In this document: positions 35,565 through 43,662 of the stretch, one piece after another | Position numbering within the stretch: the stretch's first letter is position 1 | Layout: each line of letters begins with the position of its first letter | Assembly (NCBI GenBank): GCA_965276715.1 | Contig: OZ255622.1 | Span: 1,736,001 to 1,800,000, forward strand | Origin: CAXTPV01 sp965276715 | GTDB taxonomy: Bacteria; Pseudomonadota; Alphaproteobacteria; Acetobacterales; Acetobacteraceae | Direction of reading: 5' to 3' | DNA: 64,000 nt | Notes under the pieces: generated by a model | The model's database searches: none | Seen by the model: the letters and a program-made list of their open reading frames with translations, nothing else | What the model was told of the DNA's origin: nothing | Translations under genes and position numbers: made by a program

Positions 35565-36794
35565 ATGCCGACCATGCGCCTCTCGACGCTTGCCGCGATC
35601 GGTTCGCTGGCGGCACCGCAAGCCTTGGCCGCGACCGTGACCGTCGGCGCCATCCTGCCGTTGTCCGGCCTGTTCTCGACGCTCGGACCACCGGAGCGCG
35701 ACGCGATCGCGATGGGCGTCGAGCGGATCAACCAGGCCGGCGGGTTGCGCGTCGGCGGCACGACCTACACGATGGCGGTCAAGGTGCTCGACGACGAATC
35801 GAGTGCGGCGACCGTCGGCATCGCCGACTACCGCCAGCTCGTGCAGGTGGACCAGGTGCCGCTGCTGCTGCTGGCCGACAACACGCGGCTCTACGCCTCG
35901 ATGTTCAGCCGCTTTCCGCTGCCGGTGCTCAACATCCTCGACAGCACCTATCCGTCGATCCTGGACGTCAACCCGCACGTGTTCCTGTTGCGGTCCGACA
36001 CGCCCGCCTACGTGCCGGGCGGGGTCTGGTACGCGCGGAACGTGCTGCACCGCAGCCGGATCGGGTTCATCGGCTCGGCCGCCGATCCCTATTCGGCGGG
36101 GATCGAAACGTGGGTCCGCAAATCGGCCGACGCCTACGGCATGAGCCTCGTCGCGGATGTGAACTATCCGCCCGGCACGACGAACTTCGCACCGTTCATC
36201 CAGGGCGCGATGGCGGCAAAACCGGACATTCTCTATCTCGGCGGCGTCACCCAGGAAGTGCTGCCGGTCGCCAAGCAGATCTACCAGCTCGGCATCCGCG
36301 ACCTGCCGGTGATCCATAATTCGGGCGCGACGCCGACGCAGGCCGAGCAGATCATCGGCGCGCCGCTCGAGGACGCGGTGATGGCGAACAGCTACGATTT
36401 CGCGGGCTCGCTGCCCGAGACGTCGCACGATCCGGCGACGATCGCCTTCTACAAGGCGTTCCTCGCGCGCTATCACGAATATCCCGACGATCTGACGATG
36501 TGGGCGTTCGATGCGCCCGCCGTCATCGCGGCCGCGATGCAGCGCGCCGGCAGCGTGACCGATCGCGACGCGATCCTCAAGGCGATGCTGGACCAGCCGG
36601 TCCCGAACGGCACGGTGAGCGGCTGGGTGCCCACGGCCGGCGGCAAGCTGTTCCACGACCGCGACGCGCAGACGCTGTCGGAGGGGGTGCGCTGGTGCGT
36701 CGGACGCAAGACGATCGCGCCCGCGTTCCTCTATTTCATGCAGGGGATGAACGTGACCCAGCCGCAGGTGATCGCGGACGCTTGCAGGCATTAG
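35565..36794 (+). CDS. Periplasmic substrate-binding protein of a Liv-type ABC importer
   Basis: 409 residues with a signal peptide (MRLSTLAAIGSLAAPQALA); ATG 35574 is an equally good start. The mature protein starts TVTVGAILPLSGLFSTLGPP, the standard opening of family I periplasmic leucine-binding-type proteins, and keeps the two-lobe pattern. It binds an amino acid, amide or small aromatic or carboxylate ligand; the pocket cannot be read from sequence. An esterase gene immediately upstream and a full LivHMGF set downstream show a dedicated importer. Confidence 0.93.
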   Translation: MPTMRLSTLAAIGSLAAPQALAATVTVGAILPLSGLFSTLGPPERDAIAMGVERINQAGGLRVGGTTYTMAVKVLDDESSAATVGIADYRQLVQVDQVPLLLLADNTRLYASMFSRFPLPVLNILDSTYPSILDVNPHVFLLRSDTPAYVPGGVWYARNVLHRSRIGFIGSAADPYSAGIETWVRKSADAYGMSLVADVNYPPGTTNFAPFIQGAMAAKPDILYLGGVTQEVLPVAKQIYQLGIRDLPVIHNSGATPTQAEQIIGAPLEDAVMANSYDFAGSLPETSHDPATIAFYKAFLARYHEYPDDLTMWAFDAPAVIAAAMQRAGSVTDRDAILKAMLDQPVPNGTVSGWVPTAGGKLFHDRDAQTLSEGVRWCVGRKTIAPAFLYFMQGMNVTQPQVIADACRH

Positions 36795-36797
36795 CCG

Positions 36798-37664
36798 GTG
36801 CTGGCGCAAGCGCTCGCCAACGGCGTCGTGCTGGGCGCGCTCTTCGCGCTGCTCGGAATGGGACTGACGCTGGTCTACGGCGTGATGGACGTGCCCAACT
36901 TCGCGCAGGCCGGCGTGATCACGGTCAGCGCCTACGTGATGGTGTGGCTCGCCGGGCCCGAGGGCTGGCCGTTCGCCGGCGCGGTGGCGGCAGGCATCGC
37001 CGCCGCCTGCGTCCTTTCCGTGCTGACCGAGCGGCTCGCCTATCGGTTCGTGCGCTCCCGCCCGCTCGCAGCCCCCGTGGTCGCCCTCGGCCTGCTGCTG
37101 GTGCTCGACAACGGCGCGCTCGAGATCTGGGGCGGCGACCACCGCTCGCTGACCCCGCCCTATGCGGGCTGGCTGCTCAGGCTCGGGCCGGTGGTGGTGC
37201 CCGGCGTCGCGGTCGCGATGGTGGCGACGACCGCGGTCGCGGTCGCGTCGGTGCAGTTGCTGCTCGCCCGGACCTCGATCGGACGCGCGATCAGGGCGGT
37301 CTCGCAGAATCCCGAGGCGGCCCGTCTGCTCGGCATCGGGCTGGAGCGGCAATACGCGATCGCGTTCGCGGTCTCCGGCGTGCTGGCCGGGCTCGCCGCG
37401 TTCGCCTACGCGCCGACCTTCGCGGTCAGCCCCTACATGGCCGACGGCGTGATCCTGGACGCCTTCGTGGTCGTCATCCTGGGCGGCCTGGGCAATGTCT
37501 GGGGCGCCGTCTGCGGCGGCCTGCTGCTCGGCATCGTCGAGAGCCTCGGCGCCGTCTACGTCTCGGCGTCGTATCAGACAGCGCTCGGCTTCGCGGTGTT
37601 GCTGCTGGTGATCGCCCTGCGTCCGTCCGGCCTGTTCGCGACCGCCGGGCGCCGGATCGCGTGA
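36798..37664 (+). CDS. livH: Branched-chain-type ABC permease, LivH class
   Basis: 288 residues from GTG 36798, four bases after the binding-protein stop. Typical LivH opening: GVVLGALFALLGMGLTLVYG and VMDVPNFAQAG. The EAA-like loop IRAVSQNPEAARLLGIGLER is present. About eight hydrophobic segments. Forms the membrane channel with LivM. The stop overlaps the livM start by four bases (GTGA). Confidence 0.94.
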   Translation: MLAQALANGVVLGALFALLGMGLTLVYGVMDVPNFAQAGVITVSAYVMVWLAGPEGWPFAGAVAAGIAAACVLSVLTERLAYRFVRSRPLAAPVVALGLLLVLDNGALEIWGGDHRSLTPPYAGWLLRLGPVVVPGVAVAMVATTAVAVASVQLLLARTSIGRAIRAVSQNPEAARLLGIGLERQYAIAFAVSGVLAGLAAFAYAPTFAVSPYMADGVILDAFVVVILGGLGNVWGAVCGGLLLGIVESLGAVYVSASYQTALGFAVLLLVIALRPSGLFATAGRRIA

Positions 37665-38584
37665 CGCGCTGGGGACCGTATGCCGCGATCGGCCTGCTCG
37701 GCGTGGCGTTCTGGTCCGGCCTCGCGAACGCCAACGCCTTCTACGGCGGCGTGCTGGCCAACATCCTGATCTGGACGGTGGCCACAAGCGGGCTGAACGT
37801 GATCGCGGGGCTGGGAGGCTACCCGAGCCTGGTGCAGGGCGCGTTCTACGGCATCGGCGCCTACGCCTCGACCCTGGCGCTCGCGGCCGGGCGGCCGCTC
37901 TGGCAGGCGACGCTGCTCGCCATCGCCGCCGCCTGCCTGGCAGGCCTCGTGGTTGGCGCGGTGTTCACCCGCACCCGCGGCCAGTATTTCGCGATCGGGA
38001 CATTGTTCTTCGGCGCACTCACCGCGGTGGTGCTGAACAACTGGGCATCGCTGACCAAGGGCCCGCTCGGGCTGAGCGTGCCGTTCGCGTTGCCGGGCAA
38101 CGGGGCCCTGAACGTCATGATCGCGCTCTGCGCCGCCGGGAGCCTCGCGCTGACGCTCGCGGTCGCGCGCTCGCGGCTCGGGCGGCGCCTGCGCACGATC
38201 AAGGCGGACGAGGATCTGGCCGAGCATGTCGGCGTGCCGACCGCGCGCACCAAGCTGGCGGGTTTCGTGCTGTCGGCCGCGACCGCGGGGCTCGCCGGCA
38301 TGCTGATCGCGCAAAGCAACGGGTCGATCTCACCCGACCTCTTCGGCTCGAGCGTCGGCTTCGTGATGTTCGTGGCCGTCGGCATCGGTGGCAGCGGACG
38401 GGTGCTGGGGCCGCTGCTGGGCAGCGCCTGCATCGTCGGCATTCCGGACCTGCTCAACCTGCCGTCCGGGATCGGGTTGCTGCTGGTCGGCGCGATCTTC
38501 ATCGCGATCGTGGTCCTGGTGCCGGGCGGCCTGATGAGTGGCGCCGACGTCCTGGCACGCTTGTTTCGGGCCCACGTCGCGTGA
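37661..38584 (+). CDS. livM: Branched-chain-type ABC permease, LivM class
   Basis: 307 residues from GTG 37661, overlapping livH by four bases. LivM landmarks: GLNVIAGLGGYPSLVQGAFY, GIGAYASTLAL and RTIKADEDLAEHVGVPTART (coupling loop), then GGSGRVLGPLLGSA. The open frame upstream runs through livH antiframe and is not coding. It also overlaps the next gene by four bases. Confidence 0.94.
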   Translation: MTRWGPYAAIGLLGVAFWSGLANANAFYGGVLANILIWTVATSGLNVIAGLGGYPSLVQGAFYGIGAYASTLALAAGRPLWQATLLAIAAACLAGLVVGAVFTRTRGQYFAIGTLFFGALTAVVLNNWASLTKGPLGLSVPFALPGNGALNVMIALCAAGSLALTLAVARSRLGRRLRTIKADEDLAEHVGVPTARTKLAGFVLSAATAGLAGMLIAQSNGSISPDLFGSSVGFVMFVAVGIGGSGRVLGPLLGSACIVGIPDLLNLPSGIGLLLVGAIFIAIVVLVPGGLMSGADVLARLFRAHVA

Positions 38585-39264
38585 GCGCGCTGCTCGAGGT
38601 CGAGAGCGTGAGCAAGTCGTTCGGCGGCGTGCGTGCGGTCGACGCGATGCGGCTGTCGGTGCCGCGCGGGACGATCATGGGCGTGATCGGGCCGAACGGG
38701 TCCGGCAAGACCACCTTCCTCGGCCTGCTCAGCGGGACCTATCGTCCGGACCGCGGCCGGGTGACGCTCGACGGCGTCCGCCTCGACGGACTGCCGGCGC
38801 ACCGGACGGTGCGTGCGGGTGTGGCGCGCACGTTCCAGACGACGCGGCTGTTCGGCGAGTGGACGCTCGACGAGAACCTGGCGGTCGCGTCGGGAGGGCG
38901 GACCAACGACGCGCTCGCCCTGATCGGACTCGATGGATGCGGGCCGCTTCGCTGCGGGTCGCTCTCGGGCTCGCGGCAGCGGCTGGCGATGATCGCGGTC
39001 GCCATGGCGACCCGGCCGAAGCTGCTCCTGCTCGACGAGCCGGCGGTCGGGATGTCGGCCGCAGAGACCGAGGGGCTGGCACGGATCATACGCCGGCTCC
39101 GCGACGCCGGCGTCACCGTGCTGATCGTCGAGCACAACATGCATCTGATGATGGGGCTCGCCGACCGGATCGTGGTGATGAACGCCGGACGCCGGCTCGC
39201 CGAGGGAACGCCCGCCGAGATCAGGGCCGATCCCGCGGTCGTCGCCTGCTATCTGGGGTCCTGA
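38581..39264 (+). CDS. livG: Branched-chain-type ABC ATPase, LivG class, with variant signature
   Basis: 227 residues from GTG 38581, coupled to livM. Walker A IGPNGSGKTTFLGL, Q-loop VARTFQTTRLFGEWT, Walker B PKLLLLDEPAVGMSAAE, switch His in VLIVEHNMHLMM. The ABC signature is LSGSRQRLAMI rather than LSGGQ, so the second glycine and the Gln are changed. It is shorter than usual LivG (~250), with the helical subdomain trimmed. Probably still paired with LivF in an asymmetric ATPase dimer. Confidence 0.92.
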   Translation: MSALLEVESVSKSFGGVRAVDAMRLSVPRGTIMGVIGPNGSGKTTFLGLLSGTYRPDRGRVTLDGVRLDGLPAHRTVRAGVARTFQTTRLFGEWTLDENLAVASGGRTNDALALIGLDGCGPLRCGSLSGSRQRLAMIAVAMATRPKLLLLDEPAVGMSAAETEGLARIIRRLRDAGVTVLIVEHNMHLMMGLADRIVVMNAGRRLAEGTPAEIRADPAVVACYLGS

Positions 39265-39265
39265 A

Positions 39266-39964
39266 TTGCTGGAGGTCGACGCGATCGGCGTGCGGTTCGG
39301 CGGCGTGACCGCCTTGCGCTCGGTCTCGCTCCATGTCGGGCAGGGCGAAGCGGTCGGCGTGCTCGGGGTGAACGGCGCCGGCAAGACGACCCTGCTGCGC
39401 GCGATCATCGGGCGCGTGACGTTGGCGTCGGGCGCGATGCGGTTCGAGGGCGAGAGCATCGCGGGCGCGCCGACGGGCCGGCTGATCGACCGCGGCCTCT
39501 CGCTGTGCCCGGAAGGCCGGATGCTGTTCGCGGGGATGTCGGTCGAGGACAATCTGCTGCTCGGCGCGCACCGGGTTCCGCCGCGCGAGGCCCGCGCGCG
39601 GTTGTCGCGGCTGTACGAACGCCTGCCGTGGCTCGGACAGCGCCGCCGCGGGATCGCCGGCGCGCTGAGCGGCGGACAGCAGCAGATGGTGGCGATCGGA
39701 CGCTCGCTGATGGCGTCCCCGCGCCTGCTGCTGCTCGACGAGCCATCGAGCGGTCTGTCGCCGGTCGCGATCGCCGAGATCAGGGGCGTGCTGGAGGTGG
39801 CACGCGAGACCGGGACCGCGCTGCTGCTGGTCGAGCAGAATGTCGCACTCGCATCGGCGTTGACCGCGCGCGCCTACCTGCTCGCGCGCGGTGCCATCGG
39901 GGCGGAGGGACCGACGGCGCTGCTCGCGCGCGACCCGCTCCTGACCGAGGCCTATCTGGGCTGA
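39266..39964 (+). CDS. livF: Branched-chain-type ABC ATPase, LivF class
   Basis: 232 residues from TTG 39266, one base after the livG stop. Walker A GVNGAGKTTLLRA, signature LSGGQQQMVAIGRSL, Walker B PRLLLLDEPSSGLSP, switch His replaced by Gln in LLLVEQNVALA, which is normal for LivF. Last gene of the esterase-SBP-livHMGF operon. Convergent with thiG across a hairpin-rich gap. Confidence 0.94.
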   Translation: MLEVDAIGVRFGGVTALRSVSLHVGQGEAVGVLGVNGAGKTTLLRAIIGRVTLASGAMRFEGESIAGAPTGRLIDRGLSLCPEGRMLFAGMSVEDNLLLGAHRVPPREARARLSRLYERLPWLGQRRRGIAGALSGGQQQMVAIGRSLMASPRLLLLDEPSSGLSPVAIAEIRGVLEVARETGTALLLVEQNVALASALTARAYLLARGAIGAEGPTALLARDPLLTEAYLG

Positions 39965-39976
39965 GCGGCGGCAAGA

Positions 39977-39995
39977 TGCGGGGTTCCACCCCGCA
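39977..39995. terminator. Hairpin after livF
   Basis: TGCGGGG / CCCCGCA with a TTCCA loop, 13 bases after the livF stop. The rest of the 125-base convergent gap to thiG holds an imperfect CGCAAGCGTGCTTCG-type inverted stretch and the hairpin at 40073-40089, with no gene. Confidence 0.5.
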
Positions 39996-40072
39996 CCCCG
40001 CCAAAGGCGTCACGCGCAAGCGTGCTTCGCACGACGCGTTTGGATCCCCAATGATGACAATCGCTTGCGGGT

Positions 40073-40089
40073 CCAGGGCAGAGCCCTGG
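40073..40089. terminator. Hairpin directly after thiG; core shared with 43552-43572
   Basis: CCAGGGC AGA GCCCTGG, ending at the base before the thiG stop codon on the minus strand. Read on the minus strand, CAGGGCTCTGCCCTGGACCC is the same as the element after accC apart from one base, so it belongs to a small dispersed family. Confidence 0.55.
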
Positions 40090-40911
40090 TTATCGGATGA
40101 GCCCGGCCAGCGGACTGGACGGATCGGCCCCCATGCGGCGCGGCATGCGGCCTGCCCGGTATGCCAGGCGCCCCGCCGCGACCGCGGCGCGCATCGCGCC
40201 GGCCATCAGCACCGGATCCCCCGCGTGCGCGATCGCGGAATTGAGCAGCACCGCGTCGCAGCCGAGTTCCATCGCGATCGCCGCGTCCGACGCCGTTCCG
40301 ACGCCGGCATCGACCAGCACCGGCACGCGCGACTGCTCGATCAGCAGCGACAGCATCGCCGGGTTCTGCAAACCCAGCCCCGAGCCGATCGGCGCGCCGA
40401 GCGGCATGATCGCGACGCAGCCGAGTTCCTCCAGCCGCTTGGCGGCGACGGGATCGTCGGCGCAATAGACCATCACCTCGAACCCGTCCTCGATGAGCGC
40501 ACGCGCCGCCTCCAGCGTCGCCTGCATGTCGGGATACAGATGCGGCGGCGGCCCGAGCACCTCGAGCTTGACGAGATTCCAGCCGCCCGCCTCGCGGGCG
40601 AGACGAAGGGTGCGGACCGCCTCGCTCGCGGTGTGGCAGCCGGCCGTATTGGGCAGGTAGGTGTAGCGCTTCGGGTCGACATGGTCCTGCAGCATCGGCT
40701 GCCCGGGATCGGACAGGTTCACCCGGCGGACCGCGACCGTGACGATTTCGGCGCCCGACGCCTCGATGGCGGCCGCGGTCTGCTCGAGGTCGCGATACTT
40801 GCCGGTGCCCACGATCAGCCGCGAGCCGAAGCGCCGGCCCGCGACCTCCCAGATGTCGATCCCGCTGTCCGTCGTCGGGCCGGTGATGGTGTCGCCGGTG
40901 ATCATGTTCAT
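40090..40911 (-). CDS. thiG: Thiazole synthase ThiG
   Basis: 273 residues. Forms the thiazole phosphate of thiamine from deoxyxylulose phosphate, dehydroglycine and ThiS thiocarboxylate. Motifs: FGSRLIVGTGKYRDLEQTAA, YTYLPNTAGCHTASEAVRTL, the Schiff-base Lys in NLVKLEVLGP, and VPVLVDAGVGTASDAAIAME with AVLLNSAIAHAGDP for the phosphate site. A ~15-residue lead before the core is a little longer than usual. It starts three bases after thiS ends. Confidence 0.97.
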   Translation of the reverse strand: MNMITGDTITGPTTDSGIDIWEVAGRRFGSRLIVGTGKYRDLEQTAAAIEASGAEIVTVAVRRVNLSDPGQPMLQDHVDPKRYTYLPNTAGCHTASEAVRTLRLAREAGGWNLVKLEVLGPPPHLYPDMQATLEAARALIEDGFEVMVYCADDPVAAKRLEELGCVAIMPLGAPIGSGLGLQNPAMLSLLIEQSRVPVLVDAGVGTASDAAIAMELGCDAVLLNSAIAHAGDPVLMAGAMRAAVAAGRLAYRAGRMPRRMGADPSSPLAGLIR

Positions 40912-40913
40912 GG

Positions 40914-41126
40914 TCAGCCTCCGCCGATGAAATGCACGATCTCCAGCCGGTCGCCCGGCTCGAGCGCCGTCGTCGCATGCAGCGAACGGGACACCACGGC
41001 TTCGTTGCGTTCGACGGCGATCTTGCGCGGATCCAGGCCGAGCCCCGCCAGGAACGACGCCAGGTTCGTGCCCCGGGCCGCCAATCGATCCTCGCCGTTC
41101 ACCGCGACCACGAAATCTCCCGGCAT
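40914..41126 (-). CDS. thiS: Sulfur carrier protein ThiS
   Basis: 70 residues, ubiquitin-like. It ends EIVHFIGGG, so the C-terminal Gly-Gly needed for adenylation and thiocarboxylation is present. The start at 41126 is chosen because MPGDFVVAVNGEDRLA matches the family N-terminus and GGAGGA lies ten bases upstream. It delivers sulfur to ThiG, encoded two bases downstream. A small hairpin overlaps its ribosome site (41141-41156). It diverges from aroQ. Confidence 0.95.
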   Translation of the reverse strand: MPGDFVVAVNGEDRLAARGTNLASFLAGLGLDPRKIAVERNEAVVSRSLHATTALEPGDRLEIVHFIGGG

Positions 41127-41140
41127 CCGGCGCGGGTCCT

Positions 41141-41156
41141 CCCTCGTTGATGAGGG
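41141..41156 (-). promoter_or_regulatory. Small hairpin covering the thiS ribosome site
   Basis: On the minus strand CCCTC ATCAAC GAGGG forms a 5-bp stem whose 3' arm contains part of the GAGGGAGGA Shine-Dalgarno stretch of thiS. It could damp translation. I saw no conserved TPP-riboswitch (thi-box) sequence here. Confidence 0.25.
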
Positions 41157-41218
41157 GGATATGGCACGGGAGGCCCGAGGCTTGGAGGGTCGACACGAAA
41201 ATGGTAGGGGCCCTGCGG

Positions 41219-41674
41219 ATGGCCCCACCGCTCGTCGCCGTCCTCAACGGCCCCAACCTGAACATGCTCGGCGTCCGTCAGCCTGCCGTCTATGGCGCGG
41301 CGACGCTCGACGACGTCGAGCAGGTCTGCGCCGCGGCCGCCGAACAGATCGGGATCGCGATCGACTTCCGCCAGACCAACGGCGAGGGCGAGCTGGTCTC
41401 GTGGATCCAGGAATGCCGTGGCCGGGCCCGCGGGATCGTGCTCAATCCCGGCGCCTACGCCCATACCTCGGTGGCGCTGCTCGACGCCGTGCTGGCCGTC
41501 GAGCGGCCGGTGATCGAGGTGCACCTGACCAATATCCACCGTCGTGAGGAGTTCCGGCACCACTCCTTCGTCAGCAAGGCGGCCCAGGGGGTGATATGCG
41601 GCCTAGGTATCCGAGGCTACGCCTTGGCGTTGACCGCGATGGCGGACATCCTGATGGACGAGGACGATCGATGA
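41219..41674 (+). CDS. aroQ: Type II 3-dehydroquinate dehydratase
   Basis: 151 residues, the usual length. Converts 3-dehydroquinate to 3-dehydroshikimate in the shikimate pathway. Motifs: VAVLNGPNLNMLGVRQPAVY with the flexible lid Arg/Tyr, IVLNPGAYAHTSVALLDA with the catalytic His, and IEVHLTNIHRREEFRHHS. The start at 41219 has AGGGG upstream; ATG 41201 would add six residues. The stop overlaps accB (ATGA). The aroQ-accB-accC order is common in alphaproteobacteria. Confidence 0.97.
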   Translation: MAPPLVAVLNGPNLNMLGVRQPAVYGAATLDDVEQVCAAAAEQIGIAIDFRQTNGEGELVSWIQECRGRARGIVLNPGAYAHTSVALLDAVLAVERPVIEVHLTNIHRREEFRHHSFVSKAAQGVICGLGIRGYALALTAMADILMDEDDR

Positions 41675-42126
41675 GCCGACTGCCGGTGGACGCGGACGCG
41701 ATCCGCGCACTTGCCGACATCCTGACCGAGACCGGGCTGACCGAGATCGAGGTCGCCGAGAAGGACAGCCGCATCCGGGTCGTGCGCGCCCCCGCGACCG
41801 CCCAGGCCTCCGCCATGGCACCCGGCCCGGCCGTGGGCAGTCCGGCGCCGGCGCCCCGTGCCGCCGAGCCGGAGCTCGACCTGTCGCAGCATCCGGGCGC
41901 GGTGACGAGCCCGATGGTGGGCATCGCCTTCCTCACGCCCGAGCCGGGCGCGCCGCCGTTCGTCATCACCGGCCAGATGGTCGCCGCCGGGCAGACCCTG
42001 CTGCTGATCGAGGCGATGAAGACCTTCAACCAGATCAAGGCGCACAAGGGGGGAACGCTGCAGGCGATCCTGGTCACGTCCGGCGCGCCGGTCGAATTCG
42101 GCGAAGTGCTCGCGGTGATCGATTGA
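41671..42126 (+). CDS. accB: Biotin carboxyl carrier protein of acetyl-CoA carboxylase
   Basis: 151 residues. N-terminal helix (AIRALADILTETGLTEIEVA), an Ala/Pro-rich linker, then the biotinyl domain with the LIEAMKTFNQIKA motif whose Lys takes biotin. VTSPMVGIAFLTPEPGAPPF is the typical hammerhead entry. It overlaps aroQ and accC by four bases each, so the three are translationally coupled. Confidence 0.97.
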   Translation: MSRLPVDADAIRALADILTETGLTEIEVAEKDSRIRVVRAPATAQASAMAPGPAVGSPAPAPRAAEPELDLSQHPGAVTSPMVGIAFLTPEPGAPPFVITGQMVAAGQTLLLIEAMKTFNQIKAHKGGTLQAILVTSGAPVEFGEVLAVID

Positions 42127-43508
42127 GCGCAACGGGCACGCGCGACCCGGGCGCGCGGGTCTTCCACAAGATCCTGATCGCCAATCGCGGCGAGATCGCG
42201 CTGCGCGTGCTGCGCGCCTGCAAGGAACTGGGGATCGGCACGGTCGCGGTGCACTCGACCGTCGACGAGGACGCGATGCATGTCCGGCTCGCCGACGAGG
42301 CGGTCTGCATCGGACCGGCGGCCGCGCGCGACTCCTATCTCAACAAGGCCGCGATCCTGACCGCCGCCGCGATCACCGGGGCGGACGCGATCCATCCGGG
42401 CTACGGCTTCCTCGCCGAGAACGCGGGCTTCGCCGAGATGTGCGAGGCGCAGGGGCTGGTGTTCATCGGGCCCACCGCCGAGCACATCCGGATGATGGGC
42501 GACAAGATCCAGGCCAAGGCCGCCATGGCGCGGCTCGGCGTGCCGCTGGTGCCCGGCTCGGACGGGGCGGTGACCGACCTCGACGAGGCGCGCCGCGTCG
42601 GCGAGGCGATCGGCTATCCGCTCCTGGTCAAGGCCTCGGCGGGCGGCGGCGGCCGCGGCATGAAGGTCGCCCGCGACGCCGGCGAGCTGTCCGAGGCCTG
42701 GCGCGTCGCGCGCGCCGAGGCCAAGGCCGCGTTCGGCAACGACGAGGTCTATATCGAGCGCTATCTCGACCAGCCGCGCCATATCGAGCTGCAGGTGCTG
42801 GCCGACCAGTACGGCCAGGTCGTGCATCTGGGCGAGCGCGACTGCTCGCTGCAGCGCCGCCACCAGAAGCTGCTCGAGGAAGCGGGATCGCCGGCCCTGA
42901 CAGCGGCCGAGCGCGACCGGATCGGCGCGATCGCGACGGCCGCCCTGCGGACGCTCGGCTACCGCAACGCGGGCACGCTGGAGTTCCTCTACCAGGACGG
43001 CCAGTTCGCCTTCATCGAGATGAACACGCGCCTGCAGGTCGAGCATCCTGTCACCGAGATGGTGACGGGCATCGACCTCGTGGCCGAGCAGATCCGGATC
43101 GCCTCGGGCGAGAGGCTGGGCTACACGCAGGCCGACATCAAGTTCAGCGGGCACGCGATCGAGTGCCGGATCACCGCCGAGGACCCGGACAGTTTCGTGC
43201 CCTCGCCGGGCCGGATCGAGGCGTATCACGCGCCCGGCGGCCTCGGCGTGCGCGTGGATGCGGGGATCTTCGCCGGCTACGTGGTGCCGCCGCACTACGA
43301 CAGCATGATCGCCAAGTTGATCGTCCATGCCGACACGCGGCTCGGCGCGATCAGGCGCATGGAGCGCGCGCTCGCCGAGCTCGCCATCGTGGGCATCAAG
43401 ACCGTCGCACCGCTGCACCAGCGGATCCTGGCCGACCCCGCGTTCCGGCGCGGCGACTACACGATCCACTGGCTCGAGCAGTTCGTGTCGGGACAGGCCG
43501 GCGGATAG
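42123..43508 (+). CDS. accC: Biotin carboxylase subunit of acetyl-CoA carboxylase
   Basis: 461 residues from TTG 42123; the first ~14 residues are extra relative to the usual FHKILIANRGEIALRVLRAC opening. ATP-grasp landmarks: KASAGGGGRGMKVARD, RDCSLQRRHQKLLEEAGSPA, EFLYQDGQFAFIEMNTRLQV and EHPVTEMVTGIDLV. It carboxylates biotin on AccB in the first step of fatty acid synthesis. Last gene of aroQ-accB-accC; a strong hairpin follows. Confidence 0.97.
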   Translation: MSATGTRDPGARVFHKILIANRGEIALRVLRACKELGIGTVAVHSTVDEDAMHVRLADEAVCIGPAAARDSYLNKAAILTAAAITGADAIHPGYGFLAENAGFAEMCEAQGLVFIGPTAEHIRMMGDKIQAKAAMARLGVPLVPGSDGAVTDLDEARRVGEAIGYPLLVKASAGGGGRGMKVARDAGELSEAWRVARAEAKAAFGNDEVYIERYLDQPRHIELQVLADQYGQVVHLGERDCSLQRRHQKLLEEAGSPALTAAERDRIGAIATAALRTLGYRNAGTLEFLYQDGQFAFIEMNTRLQVEHPVTEMVTGIDLVAEQIRIASGERLGYTQADIKFSGHAIECRITAEDPDSFVPSPGRIEAYHAPGGLGVRVDAGIFAGYVVPPHYDSMIAKLIVHADTRLGAIRRMERALAELAIVGIKTVAPLHQRILADPAFRRGDYTIHWLEQFVSGQAGG

Positions 43509-43551
43509 GGACGCCGGCCTCCTGAGGTTGTGGATCTATCGAGAACAGGAT

Positions 43552-43591
43552 CAGGGCTCTGCCCTTGACCCGTTGGGGCCAGCGGCCCCAA
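43552..43591. terminator. Double hairpin after accC with dispersed-repeat core
   Basis: First hairpin AGGGC TCT GCCCT (43553-43565), then a perfect 8-bp one, TTGGGGCC AGC GGCCCCAA (43573-43591). The stretch 43552-43572 repeats the element beside thiG with a single base change. The remaining ~70 bases to 43663 contain no gene that I can support. Confidence 0.6.
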
Positions 43592-43662
43592 ACCCGCATG
43601 ACTTCATTCATCGGCAAGGACGTCGCGCTTGCTTCCTGGTCAATCCGAGCACCTCGCTGCAA

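Noticed and set aside
34713..37787. 1024-codon minus-strand open frame
   Set aside because: Lies opposite the esterase, binding-protein and LivH genes. Repetitive Arg/His/Asp-rich translation, no motifs.
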